Source of the DNA: Otis tarda
Taxonomy: Eukaryota; Chordata; Aves; Otidiformes; Otididae
Direction: 5' to 3'
NCBI GenBank assembly: GCA_026413225.1
Contig: CM048552.1
Location: 204,117,553-204,181,552, forward strand
Length of the DNA: 64,000 nucleotides
The position numbers and the translations under genes are program-made. This document shows positions 38,915 to 50,500 of the stretch, piece after piece; the stretch's first letter is position 1, and each line of letters starts with the position of its first letter. Under the pieces are notes generated by a model. It was not told the DNA's origin and made no database searches. It saw only the letters and a list, made by a program, of their open reading frames with translations.

Positions 38915-39210
38915 AATCATAGAATAATGGAATAGTTGGAATCATGGAAGGGACCTTTAAAGGTCATCTAGTCCCACTCCCCTGCAAGGAGCAGGGACAT
39001 CTCCACCCAGATCAGGTTGCTCAGAGCCTCATCCAGCCTGGCCTTGAATGTTTCCAGGGATGGGGCATTCATCACCTCTCTGGGCAACCTGTTCCAGTGC
39101 TTCACCACGCTTATTGCAATTTTTTTTTTCCTCATACCAAGTCTGAATCTGCTTCCTTCTATTTTAAAACCATTACCCCTCGTCCTATCACAACAGGCCC
39201 TGCTAAGGCA
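38915..39210 (-). mobile_element. CR1 LINE 3' end
   Basis: Begins AATCATAGAATAATGGAATAG and continues through 'gggacctttaaaggtcatc' and 'gatcaggttgctcagagcc'. The - strand reads as the CR1 ORF2 tail (VVKHWNRLPREVMNAPSLET). It belongs to the same subfamily as 19540-19850. The 5' truncation near 39210 leaves about 295 bp. Confidence 0.93.
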
Positions 39211-40363
39211 CATTCAGACGAAGTAACAAGACAGAGAGAGTTGTGTTGGACACTGCTCATCTCGCTGAACAAACACAGACCAGTCCCTGTGAACCGCCCC
39301 GACCCATAATTGGTAACAGCTGGCTTCAGGGAGGCAGAGGGGGCTTCATCCCTGTGGGCTGCTCATAGCCTTCCCATAGCCTTGCCCTCCACATTCCGAA
39401 CTTACGGGGGTCGTGAAATCAGGACCTTTCCAGCTGCTTCAGTGCCATCCCCGGAGAGTACCCTGTACCTTTGCAGCCTCGCTCGCTCTCATTTCTGCTC
39501 TAAGGTGAGGACATCTATTGAGCAAGATGTCGTCAGCATTCCGAGGGCAGTGTTTGCAAGGTTTTGGGGAGATGTGCTAAGCCAGCACTTGTTACTTCTT
39601 CCTTAGATATGCATAGTGTACTTTGTGGTGGGCACTTCAGCAGAGCAGATGTCAGGAAACCAGGAGTCCTCCAGCCCATGTCGAGGGAGGAGGGAGCGCT
39701 TGGTTAAGGGATGTGTTTGGAGATCGTGGTCCTCTCCCTGGCTCTGCAGCCGACTTCTGCGTGTCACCAGGCAAACCACTTCACAGCTCACCCGTATCTG
39801 CTAGCAGCTAGTTCGAATGCAGAAGACAAGCAGCTACTACGCACAGCGCACTGTAACACCTGCAGTTTTAGTCGTATCAGAACGCCTGGTGCAGGTGCTC
39901 TGAAAATGTGGAGACATTTTAAACAGTCCCCTCTGCTTCAAAATGTCAAACAAAAGCAAAATTAACTCAGAAAGGCATATTAAGCACATAAAGCATATAC
40001 GTATGCGGAGGATATATTATTCATTATCTGTTCAACCTTTCTGTCAGCAACACATCTGAAAGCAAAACATGCTGCCAAGTCATGTATTCTGATGACCTGG
40101 GGACTTCCCCATTTCCCAGGAAGATTAATCTGGGGGCACGAGAATGATTTCTAATAAACACACTGACAGCAAAGATGATGGTAAGAGGAAGTGCAGTTTA
40201 CCCTTTTTTTTTTGCAAAGGAAAGTACGGTGACTCATGTGTCAGAAGGAACATGCTAACCAAAGATAGTCCATGTTTTTTTGCAAGTGACCACCCAAAAC
40301 TCTTCCCCCTGGGGGAACCTAGTGATAATCAGTTGCTCTTGAAGGCACAAGTTCTGCAGACTT

Positions 40364-40903
40364 AGAATCATAGAATCTTTAAGGTTGGAAAAGACCTCTA
40401 AGATCATCAAGTCCAACTGTCAACCTAACACCACCATGCCTACTAAACCATGTCCTGAAGTGCCATGTCTTACATGTTCCTTGAACACCTCCAGGGATGG
40501 TGACTCCACCTCTTCCTTGGGCAGCCTGTTCCAGTGCCTGACCACTCTTTCAGTAAAGAAGTGTTTCCTAATATCCAACCTAAACCTCCCCTGACACAAC
40601 TTGAGGCCATTTCCTCTTGTCCTATCACTTGTTACTTGGCAGAAGAGACCAACACCCACCTCCCTACAACCTCCTTTCAGGTAGCTGTAGAGAGCAGTGA
40701 GGTCTCCCCTCAGCCTCTTCTTCTCCAGACTAAACAATTCCAGTCCCCTCAGCTGCTCCTCATAAGACTTGTGCTCCAGACCCCTCACCAGCTTTGTTGC
40801 CCTTCTCTGGATGCGCTCCAGTAACTCAACGTCCTTCTTGTACTGAGCAGCCCAAAACTGCACACCGTGTTTGAGGTGCAGCCTCATGTACTTGTACAAC
40901 TAG
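40364..40903 (-). mobile_element. CR1 LINE 3' part with RT C-terminal remnant
   Basis: The terminus AGAATCATAGAATCTTTAAG is followed by the same subfamily UTR as at 21942. On the - strand 40420-40899 is an open frame of 159 codons holding CR1 reverse transcriptase C-terminal motifs in order ([64 protein letters not shown]). The open frame makes it one of the least decayed copies here. It is 5'-truncated, lacks the catalytic part of RT and the endonuclease, and cannot be active. Confidence 0.95.
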
Positions 40904-42590
40904 GCACCGACATGTCTGTCCTTCTGAAAAGAAAACATGAATCTGTGATTCAAAAGCTATTTCTCAGAGACAGAAGTTAGAAGCTTTATTTCTCAGGGCT
41001 AAACTCAGTGACCTGCTGATGCGATGGAAAGATAGGTGGGTACGGAGGAAATATGTATTTGTCAGTTGAGCTCTTCCCAAGCAATTCACTGGTGTTCACA
41101 CCAGAATAAAAGTGTTCACACTGGAGTTATCTGAGAAGAGCTCTTAGCTGTAGATAAGCCTGCAGTTGAGGGGAATGGTGGCCACAACAGTGTATTACAT
41201 GCCCGTGGACTTCTGTACATGAATCAGCACGAAACAAATAACGTGACTGTAAGTTCTCATAAATCATCCTTCCTCACTTAACTGGAAAATCAGAATTCTC
41301 AGTGTTCCCTCTGCCCAAGGCATCACAGTTTGTACGGGCGCCATTTTCTTACTGGCGCACACAGGTATTTGTCAGATGACATTGTCCTCTTGCCTCTGAG
41401 GCCAGTGTACTTCTGCTCGGGTGCAGAATGGCAGGAGACGAGCCCTGTTTCCCTGCAGATTTTCTGAGCATTGCTCGCAGCTGAGGCAGTGACAGCGTGT
41501 GTGCTGTCTGAGCGAGGCCTGCGTGCGTGTGTGCTTACTGCTCGGTGTGCGCACCTTTAACGTACAGAGCTAAAGACAGGACAGCTGCACTTCTTTAACA
41601 GTGATCCGTTCTTTTATGAACCGGGTTCAAAGCGACTCTACTCGAGGGTATCTGCACCAAGTTCAAATTTCTCAGCTCGTAGGGCTGCACCTTTGTTTTG
41701 TGTGCACGGGGTGGGAATTTGTGTGTACAGCCGTGGCAGGTGAGTGTAGATCAGGCGGACAGAGCCGTGAAACTCTTTTCCTTCAGTAGGCCCACAGGGC
41801 TTACGAGCAGCTGAAAGTATCGCTGTAAATATTCAAGGAACAGGAAATAGAGTTACAGTTCTCAGAGCAGCCTTGCGTGGACTGTGTGTTTTATAGCAGA
41901 TATTTCAGGACATAAACAACTAGGGCTTAGTGTATTAATATACATCTCTGGAAAATAATCCGGCAGTACATCATGGGCCAGACCCTTGGCTGACATAACC
42001 TGACATGGCTCCAGTGGCTTCATTTTCAGTTTTGAACAAGTTAACATCTAACATCTTTAATTATACACATCTCTGGCCAGTGTAAACCTGTGTGAGATCG
42101 GGATGCCTGGGTCTTGTGTGTGCCATTATAACGTCTCCTAGGACCTTTGGATTATACAGCAGTCAAAAATGGTCTTTTGGATCATATCCCAAAATCATGA
42201 GAGTGAAATCCTGCAGCAGTAGATAGGCACAAGGGCAGATTTCATGACTACATTAGTTTCTGCTGTCTAAAAATACTTTAGATACATTTGGCACGGTTAG
42301 ATGGGAGTAAATCTGCGGTAGATATGCCCTAGGCTTTGCCAGCTACAGCTCTGGCCACCTCCCTCCACTCACGCCCATGGGGAAAGCAGTGCTCGAAAAG
42401 TGCTGGTGGCTACAAGAACAGCGGCAGTGGTGGCGGGGAGATGTCTCACCACATATTTTCCTACAGTTCTGCATAGTTTCATTGACTGAGAAAGCCCAGA
42501 GTAGCTTTCTGTACTAAGCAATGCTAACTTGCCTGTTGCCTTTCAAGATTCTTCTAGCAAATAGACTGCAGATTGTTCCTTTGGTGTAAT
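40904..42590. other. MAML2: Unique intronic sequence just upstream of exon 2
   Basis: No repeat recognised. AT-rich with small GC/CpG patches near 41390-41540. Leads into the exon 2 branch point. Confidence 0.55.
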
Positions 42591-42624
42591 CTAATTATTA
42601 TTTATTTGTCTCTGCTTCTTTCAG
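42591..42624 (+). other. MAML2: Splice acceptor region of MAML2 exon 2
   Basis: A CTAAT branch-like motif at 42591-42595 has its candidate branch A about 31 nt before the exon. It is followed by a T-rich tract and TTTCAG ending at 42624. The reading frame of MAML2 begins directly after the AG. This is a strong, textbook vertebrate 3' splice site. Confidence 0.9.
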
Positions 42625-44082
42625 CTCCAAGGCTCCTTGAAGAGAAAGTTGGTGGTAAATCTGTCGCCTGTTAACAACAAGAGGCCCAATGGTGTTTCAG
42701 AGAGCTCTTTCCTTGACATTAAGAGGATAAGAGTGGGTGATAATATCTCAGTGGGACAAGGTGGACAACATGTTAACAATTGCCAAGGCCAGTCAATGTC
42801 AGGAACTGTGGCTGTGGGGCAAGGATCACAAAGAAAGGCTGGCAACCTAGCAAACAATACACATGCTAGTGGGAATGGCATGTTTAATATGACTTTGAAA
42901 GAGGTAAAGAAAGAACCAGGAGAAACAATGTCCTGCAGCAAACACTTAGATGGTCAGACATCGCATGAGAACATGTTCCCTAACAGATATGGGGAAGACT
43001 CGTGGGAACAAATGATGGATCTGGAGCTTCAGGAACTATTTAATGAACTGACTAACATATCAGTGCCACCAATGAGTGATCTTGAGCTAGAGAATATGAT
43101 AAATGCCACGATAAAACAAGACGAGCCATTCAACATTGACCTTGGGCAGCAGAGCCAGAGGGGCCCTGTGAGATCTCTGCCGATGGATAAGATGGTGATA
43201 AAAAGTGAATATGCACCAGGAATGAATCAGGCTCCTGTGGGCTCCCCTCAGATGAGGCCTTCTTCTACAGGTCCAGCCTTCACTATGGCCACTGCTGCCA
43301 TGTCCACCTCTTCACCCATCCCTTCGGTGCCTCAGAGTCAAACACAGGTATCACAGGTTTCTTCTGCATCCAGTCGGCCATTGCCAAACTGGCAGGAGGT
43401 GTCTCATGCACAGCAGCTCAAACAGATCGCAGCCAACCGGCAGCAGCATGCCTTGATTCAGCAGCAACAGCAGCAGCAGAACCAGACAGCCAACTGGTCC
43501 ACCTTGTCTCCATCAGGTCCTTCCCCCGGGCCCTTTGTGCAAGAGAAAATCCCCAGTCCATCTTTTCGCCAGCAGCAGTTCAGCCCACAAAGCTCAGCAA
43601 TGCTTGGGGTACCGGTGAATGGAAACCAGTCAAAAGGGATGAACAACTATGTTTATAAACCAGCCACTCCCCAGAGCAATCCCATGGACATAATCATGCA
43701 ACAGAAGCCTCAGGACCTCAATAGAAACTTTATCAACAGTGCTCAGCCACCACTAGAGCAGCATCATGGCAACACAAAGCCTTTGTTTCACTTCAACTCA
43801 GAGCAAACAAACCAGCAGATGCCTTCAGTTTTGGGTTCCCAAAACAAACCTGCCCTTCTGCACTACACGCAGCAGGCACAGGGTTCAGCCCCTGTGCAAC
43901 AGCCACAGCAACAGCAGCAACAACAGCCACAGCCACAACCGGCTCAGCCTCTCCCGAACCAGTCTCTTCAAAGGCCACCTAATGTACCCCTAGCAATGCA
44001 GCAAAAAATGATGCTTCAGAAAATGCAGCAAAGCCAGCAAATCTCAGGTTTGCAGTATCCAGTCTCTCAACAGCATAGACAG
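42625..44082 (+). CDS. MAML2: MAML2 exon 2 (Mastermind-like Notch coactivator), internal coding exon
   Basis: Seen: an uninterrupted 486-codon frame bounded by a splice acceptor and a phase-0 donor, starting LQGSLKRK and ending QQHRQ. It matches what I know of MAML2 exon 2, the part retained in CRTC1-MAML2 fusions. Codons 133-178 hold the conserved acidic block (FNELTNISVPPMSDLELEN and on to NIDLGQQ). Codons 94-97 (VKKE) and 192-195 (IKSE) fit the SUMO consensus. Codons 254-276 hold the conserved PNWQEVSHAQQLKQ stretch. Two seven-residue glutamine runs sit at codons 279-285 and 428-434. Known of the family: MAML proteins are nuclear, bind the Notch intracellular domain-CSL complex through a helix encoded by exon 1, and recruit p300/CBP to activate Notch targets. 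MAML2 rather than MAML1 or MAML3 is chosen on overall match to remembered MAML2. The TTG at 42637 is an internal leucine, not a start. No frameshift or internal stop is present. Confidence 0.96.
43459..43479 (+). repeat. MAML2: Polyglutamine run 1 in MAML2 exon 2
   Basis: Seven consecutive glutamine codons (codons 279-285), mostly CAG with one CAA, following QQHALI and preceding NQTANW. Human MAML2 has much longer, polymorphic polyQ in the second Q-rich area, so this bird copy is compact. Confidence 0.9.
43900..43938 (+). repeat. MAML2: Glutamine/proline-rich low-complexity run 2 in MAML2 exon 2
   Basis: CAG/CAA codons with interspersed CCA encode Q and P alternation. A pure seven-Q core lies at codons 428-434, followed by PQPQP. 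CAA interruptions break the CAG run and should limit slippage. It corresponds in position to the long polyQ of mammalian MAML2. Confidence 0.85.
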
Positions 44083-44088
44083 GTAAGG
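44080..44088 (+). other. MAML2: Splice donor of MAML2 exon 2
   Basis: CAG|GTAAGG gives a near-consensus U1 site. It falls in phase 0 exactly where the family homology stops (after QQHRQ). Translation past this point loses all resemblance to MAML2, which supports this junction. Confidence 0.93.
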
Positions 44089-45181
44089 CAAATTCTTCCT
44101 TATGTGTTACAGAATTATTCTGGTCTGAGTATTCTAAAGGCTTTGCCAGCCTGGCCTCATTCCTCCAGGAAACGTGTACTGGTGGCAGATAATGACCGTC
44201 TCAGTACATACTTCAGCAGAGCTGGTGATGGCGCATTTAGCAGCTATTCAGGTCTATTGTGGATGCACATTTATAAGAATTTCAAGAAAGACATGTTCAT
44301 TACACTTTTTTCTTAGCGCAGTGGAGTGAGTACGTCCCTGATACATGCTATGTAGATACTTACCAGAAAGGTGAAATAGTAGGGCAGATGTAAGCCTATT
44401 TTGGACCACTGTCTAAGTTTTCTAGCTTACAAAAATTTAAGCTCTTTTGAATGGCAAAATTTTAATGAATTCCTATGTTATCTTAGATGGTGCATTTTAC
44501 AGCGTTCATTTTTATGCCATCGTTTTCCTCAGGGAGGCAGGGTTAGGAAATTCTGGTTTTAGATATCTTTTGACTGACATGACAAAAATACTGTTTGCAC
44601 GTTTGTTATCTGTTTGGCAAAGGAAAACTAAGACTTATCTGTGAGCTTTATAAACACCCATCACACTTCTGGGAATATTCTGTGGATAAAATACATGCTT
44701 AGATATGAAGGTGAAGGTTGCCACAGATACGTCTGTGTTTATATACCACACAGCCAGCTCCCACTGTGTTATCGTGAGACAGGGCTCTGACACGATTGGC
44801 TAGTACCGCTCAGCTGTGCTATGCCAAGTCACTGCGCGCCAGGATCCCAAGTTTCAGATGTGCCAATCAAAGTTTGAATGTGCAACCTCACTGTACCCCA
44901 GAAACTGGAAACCAGGTGCAAAACAAGTAGAACATATTTGACCGTAGGGGGTTTAAGCCACTCTGGAGACTTCTGGTGGGACTTGGGTTCAACACATTTG
45001 AGGGTATGGAATGGCAATGTAGTTGTGGAGATCAGTTGTGGATGTAAAAACCAGCTATAAGATACTACTGAAGAGTGAAAGCCTAAGTCTTCCATAAAGT
45101 CCCGGAAAAGCGGCATTGTGAGTGAAGCATTCAGAACTGGAGTTTCTTTGCCGAACTGTTTGGGAGAACAGTCTGATATTT

Positions 45182-45210
45182 AAAAAAAAAAAAAAGTAAA
45201 GTAAAGTAAA
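45182..45210 (+). repeat. Poly-A followed by (GTAAA)3
   Basis: Fourteen A followed by three GTAAA units. It resembles a small microsatellite grown from an A-run. Confidence 0.9.
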
Positions 45211-47507
45211 TAGAGCTGTATGCATGGACACCTTTTAACTCTTATAAATTCCCTGACCCACTAACCATGACTTTCTCCAGCAGAAAATCTCTTTAGCAAG
45301 AGGTATCAGGTGAAAGATTTAGTCGTCTTTGGGTGGGGAGACGTTGTTTTGTTGGAAGGTGCTGGAGAATGAGCAGCAGCAGGAAGCAAGCACAGCTTTG
45401 CTGCTTTATGGGAGGTCTCTGCTGGCCATTCCTCTCCTTCTTGGGCCACTGTTTGCTCTCTTCTTAGGCACATTTCCCCATTCTCTTAATAGACTGGCAG
45501 GCAGATGAATTTTAACAGTTCCTTCATTCAGATGTGATGAAGCTTCCAGCAATCTGTCAGCACAGGGGAGACAAGCAGGACTTCTGCAAACACTACTATT
45601 TTTCTGTAAAAAATACGCAAGGTCACATTCTGGAAAGGAATAAAAACACTGAGAGCAACTCTGCTTAAGGCAATGTTAGCTTCTTGCTCTGTGTCCTCTT
45701 GGGCTGCTGCTCAGGAGGGCAAGCCAAAAAGATGGTACTTGGTAACATGGCCATAGTAGTACTTGCAAGATTTATCGTAAGTTTAGTGGGATCTCTCACC
45801 TGTGCAGCCACAAGATCTTCTGCCTTAGGAAACTTTCCCTAAATGAACTTTGCTGAGTGCCAAACTTTAGATATTACACCAAGGAAGGAGTTTTGCCTAT
45901 CATCACAGACTTCTGTAAGTGGCTTTCCAAAGTCTCTTGTCACCACTTTCCACAGTTATGTCTGCAGGCTTCCTGACCCACAGCATAGCTGAGAAGCTTA
46001 GAAGCTTGTAGTTCTGTAATTCACAGATTATGGAACTTTTGCAGCAAGAATGCTAGTTTTTTCTATGCTCTAGAGAGATAACTGGATTTTTGTAGAGATC
46101 CTTAGCAGTTGTTCCAAAGTTCTGCTGAAGTTCAGAAAATCAGGTAGGTCTCTCTCAGTGGAGTATCCTGTAGCTGCTGGAACGATAATTAGAAATACAA
46201 TTGGTCCATAAATTGCAGAGTTTTAGAAAAGTTTGAACATAACTGTTCACCTGGCAGTATTTATGAGTCTGTGGACTCCTTTAGCACCTGCTTTCACGGC
46301 TGCAAAAGCCCAGCAACCCATTGGTCAGGGCCTGCTTGCCCCATAGGTCCAGTTTGAATATTAAATAAGAGTGGGAGGAGACACTGCTAGTATATCTTCC
46401 AATAAGGACAACAAAGGTCAAAGCAACCTTGTGGGTCAGCTCCTGCTAATTTTAGCAATGGGGACATCACCTTATTTAGCCGGCATAGTCTTATTTCCTG
46501 CAGGATGATCTCCACCTCTGAGGATTCCTACCCATCATTAACAGTAATACATGATTAATTACCAGCATTTACTAATTAATTTCATGATTAATATTTATTT
46601 TACTCATGCCCTATTTCTTCATGAGGAATCAAGGTTTGATTCTGCTTGGTATCATTCAACTCCTCTTCAGATCATTGTAGTTATGGACTATAAGGACCAT
46701 CTCAGTACTGACTGGAACACTTTTTAACTGGAAATGTGAGTGCACATTCATAAAGGGCTGCTGTGACATTGCCATCAGATAACACTGACTGGAACACTAT
46801 AAATTCACATTTTTATCTGAACCAGCTCACCCTGTGGCTTTTACTCCCCAAGCTTTAAGATCCCCAAAAAGCATTTGGACTTGACTTTATCAGCCCAAGC
46901 TTGCTAACTGGAAATATAAGGCTTATAATTTCTCTGCTTGTCACATTTACTTTGTGTCAAATCAGAGCAAACTTGTCGTTGGATTTGCTAATTAGATATC
47001 TTTTGCCTCTAGGGGAAAGTCATAAAAATGTTGGAAATCATCTTGGTTTCCTGTAAGGTTGGTCTGAATGAAGGTTTTGTTTGCTTCTTTGTTTTATTCT
47101 CCATTGTTGTGGGAAAGAGTCACCTTTCCATTGTCTATCAAGATGCAATATATGCACAGTCATGAAAAAACTCTTAGAGATTAAACACTCTCTTTGTTTA
47201 GGCAATAATTAGAAGCTCCAAATTCTGCACAGGTTTAATCAGGTTTGCAATACTTATACAGAACCTGGGCTGGTGTGGAGAAAATCTATAACTGGGCTTG
47301 GGTGGAAGTTTGAAGTCTAACTTTCTCCTTGTGAAAGAATGATCCAATCAATAAAAGATGCTTCTGAAGTAAGACTTAAGCTTTTTGAACAAAAAAGAAA
47401 TTGACATTTTTAACTAGTCTAAGAAATTCCACACATATTTTTAAAGTTTTTGATTGACCATAAGTCTTTTGCAATAAGATCCATCAGTCTTCTGTGAAGC
47501 AGAAGTC

Positions 47508-47526
47508 AAAAAAAAAAAAAAAAAAA
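47508..47526 (+). repeat. Poly-A run (19)
   Basis: Nineteen consecutive A, flanked by GTC and GCTT. No element body recognised. Confidence 0.9.
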
Positions 47527-50500
47527 GCTTGTATCTACTAAATAAAATATTATTCATCCCCTTCTGGTTTTGACCTAAAGCCAAATTAAACTCAGAAGTT
47601 TCAAGCTGACTTCTCCAAATTTTTTCATTCAAATTCATTCACTCAAGGGAGGGGAGAAAAGAAGGCTGAGCTCATGAGAACGAGAACCCTGATAGAGCAA
47701 GGCCACTCCATCTGCTACATGTGGCATGAGCCCTATTTAGTCTTGGCTCTAGGGGCAGGGATAACACAAGGGATCATGAGAGCTTCAGCTCCTACTTTAC
47801 ATGAACAACCAGTGGTCCTTATTTTTAAGGCTCTGGAAGTGTCAGTGTTGTCTATGTAGTTACAACCCACAACAGTGTTCCTTTGTGCAAAGCCTTATTA
47901 GTCCTCGTTCCTTTATAATTGCTTTAAAGGTGGGATCATCTTCTCCTTTTTCTCTTTTCTCTTTCTTTTTTTTTTCCAAGAACCCAGGAATGTAATGTGA
48001 TTAGTCGCAGTTTGGGGCTTTTTTCTGCCCTTACTTGCCCTAACTGGAGCACACCTTAGATCATTTTCTTCATCAGGTCTTAACAGGCTCCTTTTAAATC
48101 CAACCAGTCTCCCTTTCTACTGAGGAGTCCCTTCTCTGGTACTTGCTTCAACCACGAGCGTCCCATACGTGCCGATTGCCTCATGCTCTCCCACAGCAAG
48201 GCTTTGTATTTTGCAGCCTGTGGCCAATGGCCTTTCAGGTGCTCCATGACCCAGGGACACAGCGTGGCTGCATGTGGCTGCAGAGAGGCCACGGTGCGGC
48301 ACTGCGCCAAGGGATGTGCCACCAGCGAGGAGCTTGCTCTCAGAGAAGCTCCAGGTGCTGAGGTGACCCCTCGTTGCAGGTCCCCTCCATTACGCCAGCC
48401 CCTCAAACGCCAAGAAGATCATTGCTTAACTGATATATATACACACCACTCTTAAATATCTCCAAGGGCTGGAGATGGTATTTCAACTAACCAGGCACTT
48501 CTGCAGAGATGCTGAGACAGATTCTCCTCTCATTCTCTCCAGTGTAAACCCAAGGTAATTTCTTTTATTTGCAGGAGAGCATAATTGGACTTAAAGCAGC
48601 ATAATAAGCATCAGGATATGGCCTTCTACCTTTTTTTAAAAAGCACGGGCACCAAACAGACTTAATAAGAAGTGTATATTAAACTGTCAGATTGTTAGAG
48701 TGCTATGCAAGGAAGAAGCACCGGGAGCAAAAGATCTAATGGCTTTTTTGAAAGTGCAGATAGAAAAAATCTTGTTATTGTTCACTGCTGAGCGATAACT
48801 TACACCTCTAATTTAGCCTCCAAAATTTCTCAAGAGAGAAGAAAATGTGGCTTCTTTGGATGATTCATATCAAACCAATATTTTCCTAGACCTTTGTATT
48901 TACCACTAAAGAAGAAAAGAAGAGCACATTTTGGTGAGGCAACCTCTGTGCTTTCAAGTGTGAAGGAATTATTTTGCGAATATTTGTGAAATGAAGAGAG
49001 AAAACCTAGAGTGGCTTGTGGTAATTGGTACAAATTTGACTTAGATCATAAATAACAACGATTCCAGGCTTTTGGAATCTGCAATAATAGAAACTGTTCC
49101 ATAGTGTAAGAAAATAACAATGTGACCTTTCTTTCAATACTCGCTATAAAAATAGTATTTGGATGACAGCGTTTCTTGATAGCTCCATTTTGGTCACATT
49201 CCTTCATGCAAGGGCTTCTGAATTAAATATTCTGGATAAAACCTTGAGTATGTCCCAATAACCACCATCAATTGCAGGGTCATAGTTAATTTATGAATAC
49301 AAAACCAGAAAGAAAGTGTCATAAGTTCCTGTATTGTCATGGTGGACTGTTGTCTTGGTAGTGCCTTTTATCATTCATACTCATTTGCTGAATGAAATAT
49401 ATAGACAATCACGCTGTGGACGGTCAGTCCCTGAGGACATTGTAATTCAAAGGCTCAGAGACACTGCCAATTTCATAATAGAATATTAGCTACTTAGGTC
49501 AAATGCTTCTGAGTTTGGGGATTTGGGACGTAGCTGAGATAGTCCGTGTTGTCTCATTTGGACTGCTTTTTGAAGGTGCTTCCATGAAAATACCAATAAA
49601 AACCACCATTGCATTTGCCTGGGTGAGTTCTTTGCTAACATCAATACACTTCAAGTCTTATTTATTATTTATTACCATTGTGAAAGTGCCTGGAAGGTCC
49701 ACTGATAAGGCAAAATATCATTCTATGAAGAACTGTGTAAACTCAGATTAAAAATGACCCCTGCCTGCTTCTGAAAGAATCAAGGAAAAGATGAGTTTTA
49801 GAGAAGAAATTTGAAGGATATCAGCTTCTACCCACCTGCATGTCTAGAGATACTGTTTTGAAGACTGATGTGATCCAGGAGGCACTTCATGAGCCAGTCA
49901 ATTGTCTCGGCTGTGGGAAAAAAAAATGCTTTTGGAGACAGGAGGCACAGTAAGGGTGCTAGCTGCTTCGGTCCTCTGATTTTACTCCACTGCCACCTTG
50001 AAGACATGGGCTAGGGTGAGGAAGCAGAGGGAGACCCAAGGTACCTGGTGCATATGGAGGAGAAGATGATGGAGGCTGCAAGGAAGAAAGGGAAGGTGAG
50101 AAGATGCACAGTGCTGGTGGCTGAGTTTACAGTTTTACAGGTGGTGAGGTAGAGTAGGGGATTATCACCAAAGACAGGACATGAGTTTGTGCTTATTAGA
50201 TAAACAGGAAAGGAGGTACAACGGGACAAGACTGGGATAAGGAACTCTGAAGGTGCAATGCTGATCAGGAGGAAAGGGACCAGGGATGTTTCAGGTCTGG
50301 TTCTCTGCTACTAAGCAAGTTAGTCTGTCTTGAGCTGTCATCTCGTCAATAAAGCTGAGATATCCATAAAGGCTTTTCTTACCTGGTTGAAGTGAGGTTT
50401 TCTGCTATTGCTGTGTGTGCATCTCAGGCCAGAGTCAAGCCCTGAGTCAACTTCCTGCAGGGATTTTGGAAAGGCAGCCTGGAAAAACAATAAAATTCCA

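Larger units (their letters stand above)
1..42624 (+). other. MAML2: MAML2 intron 1, 3' part
   Basis: No coding exon with flanking splice sites and family similarity could be recognised upstream of exon 2. Exon 1 of MAML2 should be GC-rich and encode an arginine-rich N-terminal helix; nothing of that kind is seen. I infer that the whole stretch is first intron, which is very long in known MAML2 genes. It contains only repeats, candidate regulatory patches and unexplained unique sequence, listed separately. Confidence 0.75.

Noticed and set aside
40420-40899. 159-codon - strand open frame as a host gene
   Set aside because: It is the C-terminal end of CR1 reverse transcriptase within a 5'-truncated CR1 copy.
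1-42624. MAML2 exon 1 in the window
   Set aside because: No GC-rich exon encoding the conserved N-terminal basic helix was found. CpG-rich patches at 8390 and 9540 do not translate to it.
42637-44316. A 559-codon open frame starting at TTG as a complete gene
   Set aside because: The TTG is an internal leucine codon of MAML2 exon 2. The frame continues upstream to the acceptor at 42624, and similarity ends at the donor 44082, so start and stop are artefacts of reading genomic DNA.
48080-48406. 108-codon - strand frame as a gene
   Set aside because: Competing frames of similar length lie on both strands. No family recognised and no splice context.
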